Below are positions 34,224 to 45,608 of a DNA stretch of 64,000 nucleotides, piece by piece (positions within the stretch are counted from its first letter, which is position 1; each line of letters begins with the position of its first letter). Under the pieces are notes generated by a model that was given only the letters and a program-made list of their open reading frames with translations, was not told the origin of the DNA and searched no databases. The translations under genes were made by a program, and so were the position numbers. Location of the stretch: the NCBI GenBank assembly GCA_003952965.2, contig CM025852.1:11179369-11243368 (forward strand), given 5' to 3'. This stretch comes from Morella rubra (Eukaryota > Streptophyta > Magnoliopsida > Fagales > Myricaceae).

Positions 34224-34374
34224 GAATATACAACTTGAAAGTTCAATAATGTTCGATATCTAGTGTATGCGTTTGGACGGAAGGTATATGTGAATATACA
34301 ACTTGAAAGTTCAATAATGTTCGAATGCGTACGTAAAAATTCCGTCCAATTGCATATACTAGATATCGAACAAA
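34224..34374. repeat. Hairpin and direct repeat in CACTA-3A subterminal DNA
   Basis: Arms CGATATCTAGTGTATGCGTT (from 34255) and AATTGCATATACTAGATATC (ending ~34373) are near-perfect inverted repeats, each continued by GGACGGAA / TTCCGTCC. A 33-base direct repeat (GAATATACAACTTGAAAGTT...) starts at 34225 and again at 34293. Present identically in copy B. Confidence 0.8.
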
Positions 34375-34859
34375 GTCATCTCTAACCGTTAGACGGTAGA
34401 AAGAACGATACCGAACATGTACTTTCAAATGTTCAAAATAAGTTCAAACGTTTTTTATTAAACATCCAAATACTGTTTGAAGGTTATTTCATAGAACGTT
34501 GCAATGCATTAAGAATGGTTTCCACTTACATTGTAACAATTATCAAAACGATCAAATGTTAAATGAATTATAGCTTCAAACGGTTTATCTCCATATCGAA
34601 CGATTATAAATTTACCGTTTGGTAACGATCAAACATCTCACTTAACGTTCAAAGACCTTCGATATTACGTTTTTCGATTACTACGTTCAAACCCGTTCGA
34701 TCAGTCTTTTTCTTCTAGGGCGGAAATATCTTTCGTCTCAAAAGAGCACCTTTTGGGACGAACCACATTTTCCTGTCCCAAAGAATCTTTTTAACAAACT
34801 TATTGGGACAGCTAGTGCGACGGACAAATTCCGTAGCGTACTAAAGAAATAAACATACA

Positions 34860-35178
34860 TACTTAAAAGAACAAATTAAACCATGTCACATGCATATATA
34901 AAGCATTGTCTCACAAGGTGTACAGTTCATTTTCATTAGCAATTGCAATTCAACAGAATCAACTAATTATTATTCCTCTTCCTGCCAATGATATTGTAGC
35001 AAGAATATTGTCTCATATCTACGATCATCCTTGATCTTCACTTGTCACATTAATTTCCTATTTTTCTTCCTTTCACATACCCGAGTTTCCACATAGATTT
35101 CGCCTTTTATCCATTTCTGCCACATTCAAAGAACAAGAATAAGAAACTTTTACTGTAAGATTGATATGAGAAATAATA
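34860..35178. other. Non-coding stretch next to peptide gene copy 2
   Basis: No family recognised. A canonical donor-like GTAAGTAAT at the end of the peptide gene copy 2 frame leaves room for a downstream exon here on the minus strand, but no cysteine-rich continuation is evident. Confidence 0.35.
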
Positions 35179-35186
35179 GCGAGTGG

Positions 35187-35800
35187 TAGGGGTGCACAAA
35201 ACCGGACCACAAAACCGGACCGGACCGGACCACAAAACCAGACCGGACCGGTTTTATCTTAAAAGTAAAAATCCGGTCCGGTCCGGACCGAATTAATAAT
35301 AAATAATTTTTTTTAATACAAATTAAAAAAAAAAAAATTGCATAAGTCAAAACGCACAATTTTGAATTCACATTTTTAAGTCCTTAAATCAATTCACATA
35401 TTTAAATTAATGAGCAAACTATAGTAGTAGTTAAATGAATTCATATTTTTAAGTCTTTCAATGAATTTACATCTTTAAGTCTTTAAATGAATTCATATTT
35501 TTAAGTTTTTAAATGAATTCACATCTTTAAATTAATAAGCAAACTATGGTAGGAGTTCACATTTTTTTTTAAATCTCAAAATTAAAAAATGTGTGTTGAA
35601 AATGAAAAAAAAAAAGGAAAAAAAATTGAAACCGATATGGACCACGTAAAGTGGTCCAGACCGGACCGGATCCAGAACGCACTATAATGTTGGTACCGTG
35701 TCCGTGTCCTCTATTTTAAGGAGGAACCGGAATCTCGATCCGACCGCATTCCGGGTCCTGAACAAATCGGACCGGATTTCTCCTGGTCCTTACAGCCCTA
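35187..35800. mobile_element. hAT-type MITE, copy A (614 bp)
   Basis: It starts TAGGGGTGCACAAAACCGG and ends CCTTACAGCCCTA, inverted termini TAGGG(G)...CCCTA, with internal blocks rich in GGTCCGG/CCGGACC. The 8-base flank GCGAGTGG (35179-35186) matches GTGAGTGG after copy B. An 8-bp target duplication is typical of hAT elements. No coding capacity. Peptide gene copy 1 at 17.6 kb lacks it and gives an approximate empty site. Confidence 0.75.
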
Positions 35801-35874
35801 TGAGTGCATATAATATTATCTGTTGTAGCACTGATAGAAAAATTGACAAACTAAAATTAGAAAAGTATTAGGGA

Positions 35875-36236
35875 TTACTTACACCGCTCGCCCGATCGAG
35901 TAACTAATATAAAAGGGTTTTCCAGACAATCTTTGACACAATTATCGAGCCAGAATTTTTCCATAGGATCGTTCATGTTTATCCCTTTTAATTTCTCTGT
36001 GCACTTCTGAACACACACTTGTCTTTTTACTTCTTCCCGTGGAAGAATAGCATCCTGACGTGGAGAAACAAGCGTATCTAGAGAGAGAGGTGGAATGGGA
36101 GGTGGAGAAGGAAAGAAGATTGGGAGAGAGAGCGGAAAATGAAGGGTTCTCAGCTTGCACTACAACAGCTTGAACAAGGATGATGGATACCATGATCGAT
36201 TCAACAAGCCTTTTCGTAGCTATTTTATATATCCAT
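35875..36236 (-). pseudogene. Small secreted Cys-rich peptide gene, copy 2
   Basis: Homologous to copy 1. The original ATG (36236) is followed almost at once by a stop (ATGGATATATAA); a downstream Met at 36193 starts the signal-like MVSIILVQAVVVQAENPSF. One extra base in the Pro-rich linker shifts the frame. In the ancestral frame the C-terminal part is complete: RQVCVQKCTEKLKG, then MEKFWLDNCVKDCLENPF and a stop at 35875 (...SGERCK). Cysteines are spaced C-X3-C-X20-C-X3-C. The final codons overlap a good splice donor (GTAAGTAAT), so a further exon is possible. It is on the opposite strand to the CACTA genes beside it. Confidence 0.6.
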
Positions 36237-36419
36237 AATAATACCCTACAAGATATACTCTAGAAGTTATATAGTATCTGATCAAATCTTTTGTCGCGCG
36301 AATGTTATATATATAGAGCTTCAAGGTATTGTTTTTTTTTTTTTTTATTTTTATCTGGCGTTCTGGGGACATTAGCGATATAATTAGAGACAGGGATTTA
36401 TATTGTAATCTATTTATAC

Positions 36420-37280
36420 TTTGAGCACACCGTATTTTCTTCTATAATAAAATATTTTATTATTTGATTTCAAATTCAAAAAAACGTCAATCCCTAATTA
36501 AAGTGTTTAAAGTTTGAAATATTGATTTGATTTGAAAATATTATATATCTTGTTTGAAATTTTAAAGAAGAGATAAATTCTTTCTCTTTATGTTTTAAAA
36601 TTTTGAATTTAAATACTTCTTGAATATGTTTGAATTTTAAAATGGATAGCAACATCTCAATCTTATCATTTTTTCATATTTAGAGTCCTTCTTTAAATAT
36701 GGCTGCAATTAGTCTTTTATAAATCCTTTATAAGTCTCTACGATGCGTATTGATTGGGAGAATAAGAAATCAAGTGTCTTTTCGAAGGTTTTCCTTTAGG
36801 TCTAAGTTTTATTTAAAACTCTCAGAGTTTTATGTGCATTACGTTACAGTAAAGTTGTTATGGAATGTTTTTGCATGCATTGGTGTAATCACTAGACTTT
36901 TTAAAGTTTATGTTATTATTTGATGATTTATCTCATATTTCATATACGTACGATATTTTGTGGATGATTATTGTATAATATGTTTGATGTTTTCAAACCC
37001 TGAAACCTAGAGTTCAAAGTTATAGTAATTAGTACAGTGAGTGTGCAAGGAGTCAACGGACTAGACAACCTTGTTACGGTCATTCTCTCTTTCAGATGAT
37101 ATTTAGGAACGTTGTTAGATGGCTTCTGTGTGGGTAGCTGAGATTAGAATTTCAGTTAGACCGAGTGTTTTGTTTGTAATTTTTCATTTTTTAAAGAGTT
37201 TTAAACGAAGTATTTTTATTCAATTGTTTCGAAGTTTTAAACGTGAATTTGTTTTCAAGATTCTATTTGTCGTGATTGCT
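36420..37280 (+). mobile_element. Gypsy-type LTR fragment, copy A (fossil)
   Basis: It corresponds to 45609-46470 of copy B, which begins TGTAGCACCCGTATTTTC, and contains TTTCAGATGATATTTAGGA as in the fragment at 18997-19380. No gag-pol follows. Copy A is less like a clean LTR start than copy B. Confidence 0.45.
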
Positions 37281-37289
37281 GCCTCGGAT

Positions 37290-37765
37290 ACACGTAAGGT
37301 GGTTAAGAGTGCGCTGAACAAGTTCACTCTGTCCAGGAGCCGGGCCAGGAGGGGGCATTGACTCGACGGTTTGCTCGTAGAGCAGCAGCGGCCGCAGAGA
37401 GGCTCACGGCCTTCGACATCAGCGTCAGAGGCACCTATGGAGACGGAAGCACCTGCAGTGCCCCCTCCATGGGTGGCCCAGCATTTGCAAACCTTGACAG
37501 CCGTGTCAACGCGACTGTGAAGGCCTCTCTACAGCCTGTTGAGAGGCGATGCAGTCATTGAGGAGCAGTGAAGGAGCTCCAAACAGCCTTCGTGGACAAC
37601 AACAATGTGCGCAACAAGTCAGTCGTGGCTCATATGGCGGACGTCAACGAGCAGCTGGAAGAAATTAAGAAGACTTGGATGATTTCAAGACGGAGGCAGA
37701 CCACAGAGGATTCCCGGAGATATTCCTGATGACGTGGCCACTTTCCATGATGCTGTTCGACCTTG
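37290..37765 (+). pseudogene. Transposon-associated coiled-coil ORF, copy A
   Basis: A GC-rich coding block in AT-rich surroundings: KSALNKFTLSRSR, then LTRRFARRAAAAAE, a Ser/Pro linker, ANLDSRVNATVKASLQPVER, and later VVAHMADVNEQLEE. It matches copy B at 46485-46967 but is broken into several frames by small indels. See copy B for the protein. It sits just before the CGATCGATCG repeat field. Function unknown. Confidence 0.55.
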
Positions 37766-38084
37766 ATGCTTTTATGTATTTTTTTATATATATTTGGACA
37801 TACATTTGGATTTATGGTTTTATTTATCTGTTTGAGACATTTGTCTTTATTTGGATTTGGTTTTTTTATTTACGTATTGAGACATTTCTGTTTATCTGTG
37901 GATATGCAGAAAAACTTTGATTACATTTACGTGTTTTTCTATTTGTATTTCTTTATCGACACTTATATAAGTAAAATGACCAATATACCCTTTGGTCGGC
38001 AAAAATAACGAAATAATGGTTTATCAAATAACTAATATAAAGAATTTAACAAGAAATAGTTTTTTATTTTACTGTTTTGCAATT

Positions 38085-38780
38085 AAATACACCGATCGAT
38101 CGCTAAATGCACACCGATCCATCGGTGTTATCCGTCATCGTTTGGGTGCACTAATCGATCGGTGTTATATACACGATCGATCGCTACATTAGTTTTTCTC
38201 TAACCCTCATTTTTTTAAATAATGTTGAGTTTAAATGATTAGAAACATAGAAATATATATTAACAAAGTATGTTAGGATGTATTTAGATTACAAAAAACA
38301 TATCAAGTACATATCATTAATTTTTAAGAAAGCATCTATAAGTTATACATGTTGCAACATAGATGCATTTTGTTTGTGTTAGTATGAGTAATGTATTAAG
38401 ATGTTAGAAACTAGTGACTAACGCTTATTTAACACATGATTATAATTCATCAGTATGAGGTATGCATTAATATGATATTATAAGTAAATTAATTTTAATA
38501 ATTAAGTCATTTGTTAGGTTAAAAACCATTTTTTAATAATTAGGTTAACCGATCGATCATTTATTGGCGATCGATCGGTACATAACGATGTCGTTTAATA
38601 TTTTGGTACCAATGGATCGTTAATTTTAAGGGCTTCCCCGCGACGGCGTTTTAAACGTAACACCGATCGATCGTTTTTATTCTTGTCACACGATCGATCG
38701 GTCATAAAATCTGGGCGGGAATTTTATGCATTGGTCATAATCGTTTGGTAATATTACCGATCGATCGGTGTTTATTGTGC
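38085..38780. repeat. CGATCGATCG repeat field, copy A
   Basis: About ten copies of (A)CCGATCGATCG(G/T) in both orientations spread over 700 bases. The motif is itself a palindrome of GATC units. The same motif fills 47295-48600 and the CACTA-4 3' end (54960-55520), so it is a subterminal repeat of that CACTA family. Confidence 0.8.
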
Positions 38781-38970
38781 TTGAAATGCCAGAATGGTCT
38801 AAAGCGTGGGTGAAGCAAAAACACACCCACGGCAAGAGGAAACTAGAGACTCACGGCAAGGAGCCATTTTTCCCTTTAATTTTGTCAAAATACGTCCTTT
38901 TAGTTGTGAGAGTGTTTAGATGTGTTTAAGGTTAAGCCCAAGCTTAAATTCATTGGTTTTGTAACCGATT

Positions 38971-39115
38971 GAATATTGAAAATTTTGGGCGATATTTGTG
39001 AGATTTTGGTGTGGATTTGGTTCGTTTTGGTCATTGATTTTTTAACCAGGCGAATATTGAAAAATTTGGGCGACATTTGTGTGATTTTGGTGTGGATTTG
39101 GTTCGTTTTGGTCTA
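38971..39115 (+). repeat. 81-bp tandem duplication beside the gap
   Basis: Two units of GAATATTGAAAA(A/T)TTTGGGCGA... GTGGATTTGGTTCG start at 38971 and 39052. Copy B has only one unit (about 48139), so the copies differ here. Confidence 0.85.
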
Positions 39116-39120
39116 CATTC

Positions 39121-40063
39121 NNNNNNNNNNNNNNNNNNNNNNNNNNNNNNNNNNNNNNNNNNNNNNNNNNNNNNNNNNNNNNNNNNNNNNNNNNNNNNNN
39201 NNNNNNNNNNNNNNNNNNNNNNNNNNNNNNNNNNNNNNNNNNNNNNNNNNNNNNNNNNNNNNNNNNNNNNNNNNNNNNNNNNNNNNNNNNNNNNNNNNNN
39301 NNNNNNNNNNNNNNNNNNNNNNNNNNNNNNNNNNNNNNNNNNNNNNNNNNNNNNNNNNNNNNNNNNNNNNNNNNNNNNNNNNNNNNNNNNNNNNNNNNNN
39401 NNNNNNNNNNNNNNNNNNNNNNNNNNNNNNNNNNNNNNNNNNNNNNNNNNNNNNNNNNNNNNNNNNNNNNNNNNNNNNNNNNNNNNNNNNNNNNNNNNNN
39501 NNNNNNNNNNNNNNNNNNNNNNNNNNNNNNNNNNNNNNNNNNNNNNNNNNNNNNNNNNNNNNNNNNNNNNNNNNNNNNNNNNNNNNNNNNNNNNNNNNNN
39601 NNNNNNNNNNNNNNNNNNNNNNNNNNNNNNNNNNNNNNNNNNNNNNNNNNNNNNNNNNNNNNNNNNNNNNNNNNNNNNNNNNNNNNNNNNNNNNNNNNNN
39701 NNNNNNNNNNNNNNNNNNNNNNNNNNNNNNNNNNNNNNNNNNNNNNNNNNNNNNNNNNNNNNNNNNNNNNNNNNNNNNNNNNNNNNNNNNNNNNNNNNNN
39801 NNNNNNNNNNNNNNNNNNNNNNNNNNNNNNNNNNNNNNNNNNNNNNNNNNNNNNNNNNNNNNNNNNNNNNNNNNNNNNNNNNNNNNNNNNNNNNNNNNNN
39901 NNNNNNNNNNNNNNNNNNNNNNNNNNNNNNNNNNNNNNNNNNNNNNNNNNNNNNNNNNNNNNNNNNNNNNNNNNNNNNNNNNNNNNNNNNNNNNNNNNNN
40001 NNNNNNNNNNNNNNNNNNNNNNNNNNNNNNNNNNNNNNNNNNNNNNNNNNNNNNNNNNNNNNN
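39121..40063. other. Assembly gap, 943 N
   Basis: 943 N, so apparently a size-estimated gap. It lies exactly at the junction of the two large tandem blocks, hiding the breakpoint. Confidence 0.99.
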
Positions 40064-40441
40064 CTTTTTTCTTTATTTTCCTATATTGTATGCTACTAAA
40101 TAAACTACTCTAACATGCCTTTCTAAGTTTATTTCTAAGTCTCACACATTTTCAAGGTTAAAACCCTAATTAAACTCTTCCAAATATTGTAACTTAGGGA
40201 CATATTCCATTAATTAAAATAATTAGCCTAATTAATCTCAATTACTCAAATTTTAACAATTGCAAATAATATAACATTTAAATCCTAGCTTAAAACTCAT
40301 AAAAACGCTAGGGGAAAATTCCCCCTAGACATAACTTTAGATTAATTTACCATACATACATTCTCTCAAAAATTAGAGTAATACATACTTAAGGAGTCAT
40401 AATTCTTTTTACAATGATAGAAATAAGGTCGGGGTCTCACA
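40064..40441 (-). mobile_element. Tail of the Gypsy LTR, copy B (fossil)
   Basis: It matches 30893-31271 up to GGGGTCTCACA, followed by the same CACCA target sequence. The remainder of the LTR is in the gap or absent. Confidence 0.85.
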
Positions 40442-41540
40442 CACCAAGCAGTACCTTAGGGGTATTTGCTCAAAAAGTTCTATTGGGTGCAAGCCGAAGA
40501 TATGATATAGATCACAAAGGGGCTAAGAAGGCACGGTGGTATATGCTTAATAACTATAAAGAGATCGAGCTGTATATAGAGTACGTATGAAGTTCTTTAT
40601 GAATTTATTTGTGTTGTATATTGTAATATTAATATCAATATATTTTGCAGTGAACATTTATCCGAGTTAAGTGCCACCAGTAATATCGATATAACTCATA
40701 AGCACAAAGAGGAATTTTTAAATTGGATTCTGATATGAGTTAAGCCCCACCACCTTCTGTGATTTTTCATTATCTATTGATTCCTATTATTGTGGTTGTA
40801 TTGTAGGTTCAGAAATTATGTAGTTACACAAACTCATGTGAAATTGATGACATTTATGCCCTTGCAAGTGGACCGAAATCAAGAGCATCTCAGTTCTCAA
40901 CGTGCATTGTCAATGGGATGAGATACCATACTGCTAATCGGGAGTTCCATAGGAAGACCCAGAATAGTGGTGTTGCAGTACCAAGAGATCATCTGGGCAA
41001 GACAATTGAGTACTACGGTGTAATTGTGGACATTCTTGCACTTCGCTACTTGCATAACAATGTGGGGTATCTTTTCAATTGTATTTGGTGGGACGTAGGC
41101 ATCGCAAGAAGGGGTATTATTGTAGATGGGCACACTATAACTGTTAACACAGCCAACCGATGGTATACTAATGATCTGTTTATGTTGGCGGATCAAGGGA
41201 GACAAGTGTTTTACTTTGACAATCCAAAGAAGGGTGGATTCCTGTACAAAAGCTTATTAGGAAGAAGAGTCGTTTCAATTGCTCGTCAATTTTGGGGAGT
41301 TTAATATGCTTTCGTTTTGTAGAGAGATATTGCACTAGAGGTGCATGTTGCTATGAAAGTTGGAAGGGAGCATTGAAACGCACCAAGTGATAGTGATGAC
41401 AATGATTTCATCGATGACAGATCAACAGAAGACAAACAAGCATCTATAGGCACCGACTCAAAGACCGACGATTTAGTATCCGACAACGAAGACCGAAATT
41501 CAATTGAACTCAACTCAGACTCCAACTTATGCTATACTAT
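40442..41540 (+). pseudogene. CACTA-3B transposase, C-terminal part
   Basis: Copy of the post-LTR part of the CACTA-3A transposase. The DUF4216 region is open for 128 residues at 40918-41304 (MRYHTANREFHRKTQNSG... GVIVDILALRYLHNNVGYLF, IWWDVG, ending RQFWGV). The C-terminal acidic region follows in another frame (DSDDNDFIDDRSTEDKQ... near 41395-41540). The N-terminal two thirds are missing, so it cannot act as a transposase. Confidence 0.75.
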
Positions 41541-41620
41541 GATATATTTGTTGTAATGGCCCAATATTATTTATGAGTACATACTTGTATGTAATTGTTT
41601 TTATTGGCATGAACAGGCCA

Positions 41621-43240
41621 ATGACAATTGGTGGAAAATGTGCATGTTCTGGTACAACGGTGCCGTCTACATCATCGGCCCCGTCTTAATCATCAGCCCC
41701 ATCTAAGGCCTTGCCTCCTATGTTGGAGATGGTAGCGCCTTCTCTGGGATGACATCGAGTAGCTATGCATGTCAGTTATATATATTTTTATTCTGCTCGT
41801 TAATTTTGTAATGATTTTTTTTATCAATAATTTAGATGGTATACTGCTTACAATTTGTATTTTTTTCTCTCATTTCATAGCGACCTCTGTAGTGAAATGT
41901 GAGAGTGGCTAGTCTCACAGGGATAAGACACGAGCAGTATCTAGGAAGTTTCAAGTGCACATTCCCAAGGGTGTGGCCGGTGGCGAAGAAGGTGCTGCCC
42001 AACTGTTTTAGAAAATTAGAATTCTCTTTCGTGTTAATGCTCTAGCGTGGTATGAAAGCTGGTCAAATGTTGCAAAGGAAACCAAACATATCTCATGCAT
42101 CTTTTGTTGGTAAGTAGTGTATTTGTTTGTTCACGTTCATTATCTAACATTTCTTGACTGACATATGAATATGATATCAACATTCAGATGATTTTGAACT
42201 GGATTACCAACTTCCTGAGGTCATTAGGATGGTTAGGGGACAATGGCCACTACGATATTATGCGAAGTGGGTTACCAAAGAGGAGGCACTGCTACATCCA
42301 CATCTGGATACACCAATGGAGCATTGGGCGAAAGTTTGCGATTTATTCTCTAGTGACGAGTTTAAGGTAAAATGTCAATTTTCTAATTTTTTTTATTTTT
42401 CATTATTTATTTATTTTGCAGAGAAAAGTGAAATCAATAAACAAAATCGTGGCATTTGACTACCTACCACACTTCGGGATCAAGATCGTTTCTATGCACT
42501 TGTGCAAAATGGTATTATTATTATTTTTTATTGAACTTTTTTTTTTTTTAATACATATAATATTAGTGCATATTTAATTACCTTGTTTTTGAAATAGAGA
42601 GATCCCGAGATGGCAAGGTTGATCCAGCAGAGTTGTACAAAAAGAATTATACAAATGCCAAAGGCAAGTGGGTGTCGAAGACTGTACCGAAAATTTTTGT
42701 AAGTGTTTAATTTTATAATTAAGTGTAAGTTTATTTTAGTTGCTTTATAATTTTTATTTCTTCTAAAAGTATAAATATGTTTCTTTTATTAGTTTGGGCA
42801 CATGCAAGAAAAAATGGAAGCTTTTAGCAACAATGCATATCTGAGGGGAAATCATTAACTGAGCTTGAAGTCTACACCGAGGTCTTAGGGAAAAAAGCTA
42901 GGACATGTGAGCGGGTTGGGTCATGCAGTGGTTCTTACTACTTCTTCTTCTTCAGTGCCAGTATCAACTGATATCGCTTAACTTTTGGAGCAACAACGAT
43001 CAAAGCTCACTAAGGAGATGCGAAACAAAGCAACTAATAGGGAGAAGGAGACTGAAGAATTAGCTGCCAAGCAAGTAGAGATGGAAACTCTTATATGAGT
43101 GCAGCAAGAAGCACAGGCATGAATTAAAAATAAGTTACAACTAGAGACAGAAACGAGGCTGCGGGAAGAATTGATAAAAGTTAAGAAGCGGTTAGACCCA
43201 CGACGACGACAGCCAAGATTGACTATTTGTTTTATTTTGT
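41621..43240 (+). pseudogene. CACTA-3B second gene (Ptta/En/Spm type)
   Basis: Same exon set as 32452-34060, with cleaner frames: MTIGGKCACSGTTVPS, DDFELDYQLPEVIRMVRG, RYYAKWVTKEEALLHPHLDT, PMEHWAKVCDLFSSDEFK before GT, then AELYKKNYTNAKGKWV and a coiled-coil tail near 42980-43200 ending KKRLDPRRRQPRLT. The Transposase_24 core (HWxxVCDLFSSDEF) is well kept. Stops remain in the first exon and near the coiled coil. Confidence 0.7.
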
Positions 43241-43429
43241 ATTTTATTTTAATACTTTTTGTGTTTTACGAGGGTGTAATAATTAAATATTTTACGCATA
43301 ATTTGGTGGTTGTTAGTAAATTACTAATTTAATTTCAATTTTAATAATTTTTGGCCAAATTTTTTTATTATAAATAATTATAAAAATGCAAAATAAAATT
43401 GTTTCAACGTTTAAGGAGACCATTCCGAA

Positions 43430-43582
43430 GAATATACAACTTGAAAGTTCAATAATGTTCGATATCTAGTGTATGCGTTTGGACGGAAGGTATATGTGAA
43501 TATACAACTTGAAAGTTCAATAATGTTCGAATGCGTACGTAAAAATTCCGTCCAATTGCATATACTAGATATCGAACAAAGT
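43430..43582. repeat. Hairpin in CACTA-3B subterminal DNA
   Basis: Same inverted arms and direct repeat as 34224-34374, without visible change. Confidence 0.8.
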
Positions 43583-44385
43583 CATCTCTAACCGTTAGAC
43601 GGTAGAAAGAACGATACCGAACATGTACTTTCAAATGTTCAAAATAAGTTCAAACGTTTTTTATTAAACATCCAAATACTGTTTGAAGGTTATTTCATAG
43701 AACGTTGCAATGCATTAAGAATGGTTTCCACTTACATTGTAACAATTATCAAAACGATCAAATGTTAAATGAATTATAGCTTCAAACGGTTTATCTCCAT
43801 ATCGAACGATTATAAATTTACCGTTTGGTAACGATCAAACATCTCACTTAACGTTCAAAGACCTTCGATATTACGTTTTTCGATACGTTCAAACCCGTTC
43901 GATCAGTCTTTTTCTTTAGGGCGGAAATATTTCGTCTCAAAAGAGCACCTTTTGGGACGAACCACATTTTCCTGTCCCAAAGAATCTTTTTAACAAACTT
44001 ATTGGGACAGCTAGTGCGACGGACAAATTCCGTAGCGTACTAAAGAAATAAACATACATACTTAAAAGAACAAATTAAACCATGTCACATGCATATATAA
44101 AGCATTGTCTCACAAGGTGTACAGTTCATTTTCATTAGCAATTGCAATTCAACAGAATCAACTAATTATTATTCCTCTTCCTGCCAATGATATTGTAGCA
44201 AGAATATTGTCTCATATCTACGATCATCCTTGATCTTCACTTGTCACATTAATTTCCTATTTTTCTTCCTTTCACATACCCGAGTTTCCACATAGATTTC
44301 GCCTTTTATCCATTTCTGCCACATTCAAAGAACAAGAATAAGAAACTTTTACTGTAAGATTGATATGAGAAATAATAGCGAGTGG

Positions 44386-45004
44386 TAGGGGTGCACAAAA
44401 CCGGACCGCGGACCAGACCGGACCACAAAACCAGACCGGACCGGTTTTATGGTCTTAAAAGTAAAAATCCGGTCCGGTCCGGACCGGATTAATAATAAAT
44501 AATTTTTTAATACAAATTAAAAAAAAAAAAATTTGCATAAGTCAAAACGCACAGTTTTGAATTCACATTTTTAAGTCTTTAAATCAATTCACATATTTAA
44601 ATTAATGAGAAAACTATAGTAGTAGTAAAATGAATTCATATTTTTAAGTCTTTCAATGAATTTACATCTTTAAGTCTTTAAATGAATTCATATCTTTTAA
44701 GTTTTTAAATGAATTCACATCTTTAAATTAATAAGCAAACTATGGTAGGAGTTCACATTTTTTTTTAATCTCAAAATTAAAAAATGTGTGTTGAAAATGA
44801 AAAAAAAAAAAGGAAAAAAAATTGAAACCGGTCTGGACCACTAAAGTGGTCCAGACCGGACCGCTTAACAACAGACCAGACCGGACCGGACCACTTATAA
44901 AATAAGTGGTCCGGTCCGGTCCTACCATTTATGTACAACCGGAAATCCAGTCCGACCGGATTCCGGTCCAAAAATCGGACCGGATTTCCGGTCCTTCAGC
45001 CCTA
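44386..45004. mobile_element. hAT-type MITE, copy B (619 bp)
   Basis: TAGGGGTGCAC...TTCAGCCCTA flanked by GCGAGTGG (44378-44385) and GTGAGTGG (45005-45012), 7 of 8 bases alike. The interior is built of GGTCCGGTCCGG and CCGGACCGGACC blocks with a central AT-rich core, giving long potential hairpins. Copy of 35187-35800, so the insertion predates the block duplication. Confidence 0.85.
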
Positions 45005-45077
45005 GTGAGTGGCATATATATTATCTGTTAGCAACTGATAAAAAATTGACAAACTAAAATTAGAAAAGTATTAGGGA

Positions 45078-45439
45078 TTACTTACACCGCTCGCCCGATC
45101 GAGTAACTAATATAAAAGGGTTTTCCAGACAATCTTTGACACAATTATCGAGCCAGAATTTTTCCATAGGATCGTTCATGTTTATCCCTTTTAATTTCTC
45201 TGTGCACTTCTGAACACACACTTGTCTTTTTACTTCTTCCCGTGGAAGAATAGCATCCTGACGTGGAGAAACAAGCGTATCTAGAGAGAGAGGTGGAATG
45301 GGAGGTGGAGAAGGAAAGAAGATTGGGAGAGAGAGCGGAAAATGAAGGGTTCTCAGCTTGCACTACAACAGCTTGAACAAGGATGATGGATACCATGATC
45401 GATTCAACAAGCCTTTTCGTAGCTATTTTATATATCCAT
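45078..45439 (-). pseudogene. Small secreted Cys-rich peptide gene, copy 3
   Basis: Sequence equivalent to copy 2 across the frame, including the stop after the original ATG (45439), the linker frameshift and the complete CVQKC...NCVKDC C-terminus. Its upstream region matches copy 1 as far as TTTAGAGGCAGGAAATTATT, where an LTR fragment starts (45609). Copies 2 and 3 therefore share one damaged ancestor, while copy 1 was damaged separately. Confidence 0.6.
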
Positions 45440-45608
45440 AATAATACCCTACAAGATATACTCTAGAAGTTATATAGTATCTGATCAAATCTTTTGTCGC
45501 GCGAATGTTATATATATGAGCTTCAAGGTATTGGTTTTTTTTTTTTTTTTTTTGTGTTTCGATTACTATTTAGAGGCAGGAAATTATTATTTTATCATTT
45601 ATTACCTT

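Larger units (their letters stand above)
25200..34838 (+). mobile_element. CACTA-3A: decayed CACTA element split by a solo LTR
   Basis: Plus-strand order: a region with scattered GTTCGAACGT-type motifs (25220-25520), transposase (25641 onward, resuming at 31277 after the LTR insertion, to about 32370), second gene (32452-34060), then a 3' subterminal region with GTTCAAACG-type motifs, a hairpin (34224-34374) and GGGACGA inverted repeats. The likely terminus is GTAGCG near 34838, a decayed GTAGTG. The 5' CACTA end is not visible. The 3' half from about 30893 is duplicated at 40064-44037. Confidence 0.7.
30893..39120 (+). repeat. Large tandem block, copy A
   Basis: Almost all sequence from about 30893 to the gap at 39120 recurs at 40064-48205 in the same order and orientation. 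The offset is 9170 near 31.3 kb and ~9203-9206 by 34-36 kb. The stretch 31272-32980 is nearly identical to 40442-42150; later parts differ mainly by one-base indels and a few short insertions. Confidence 0.95.
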
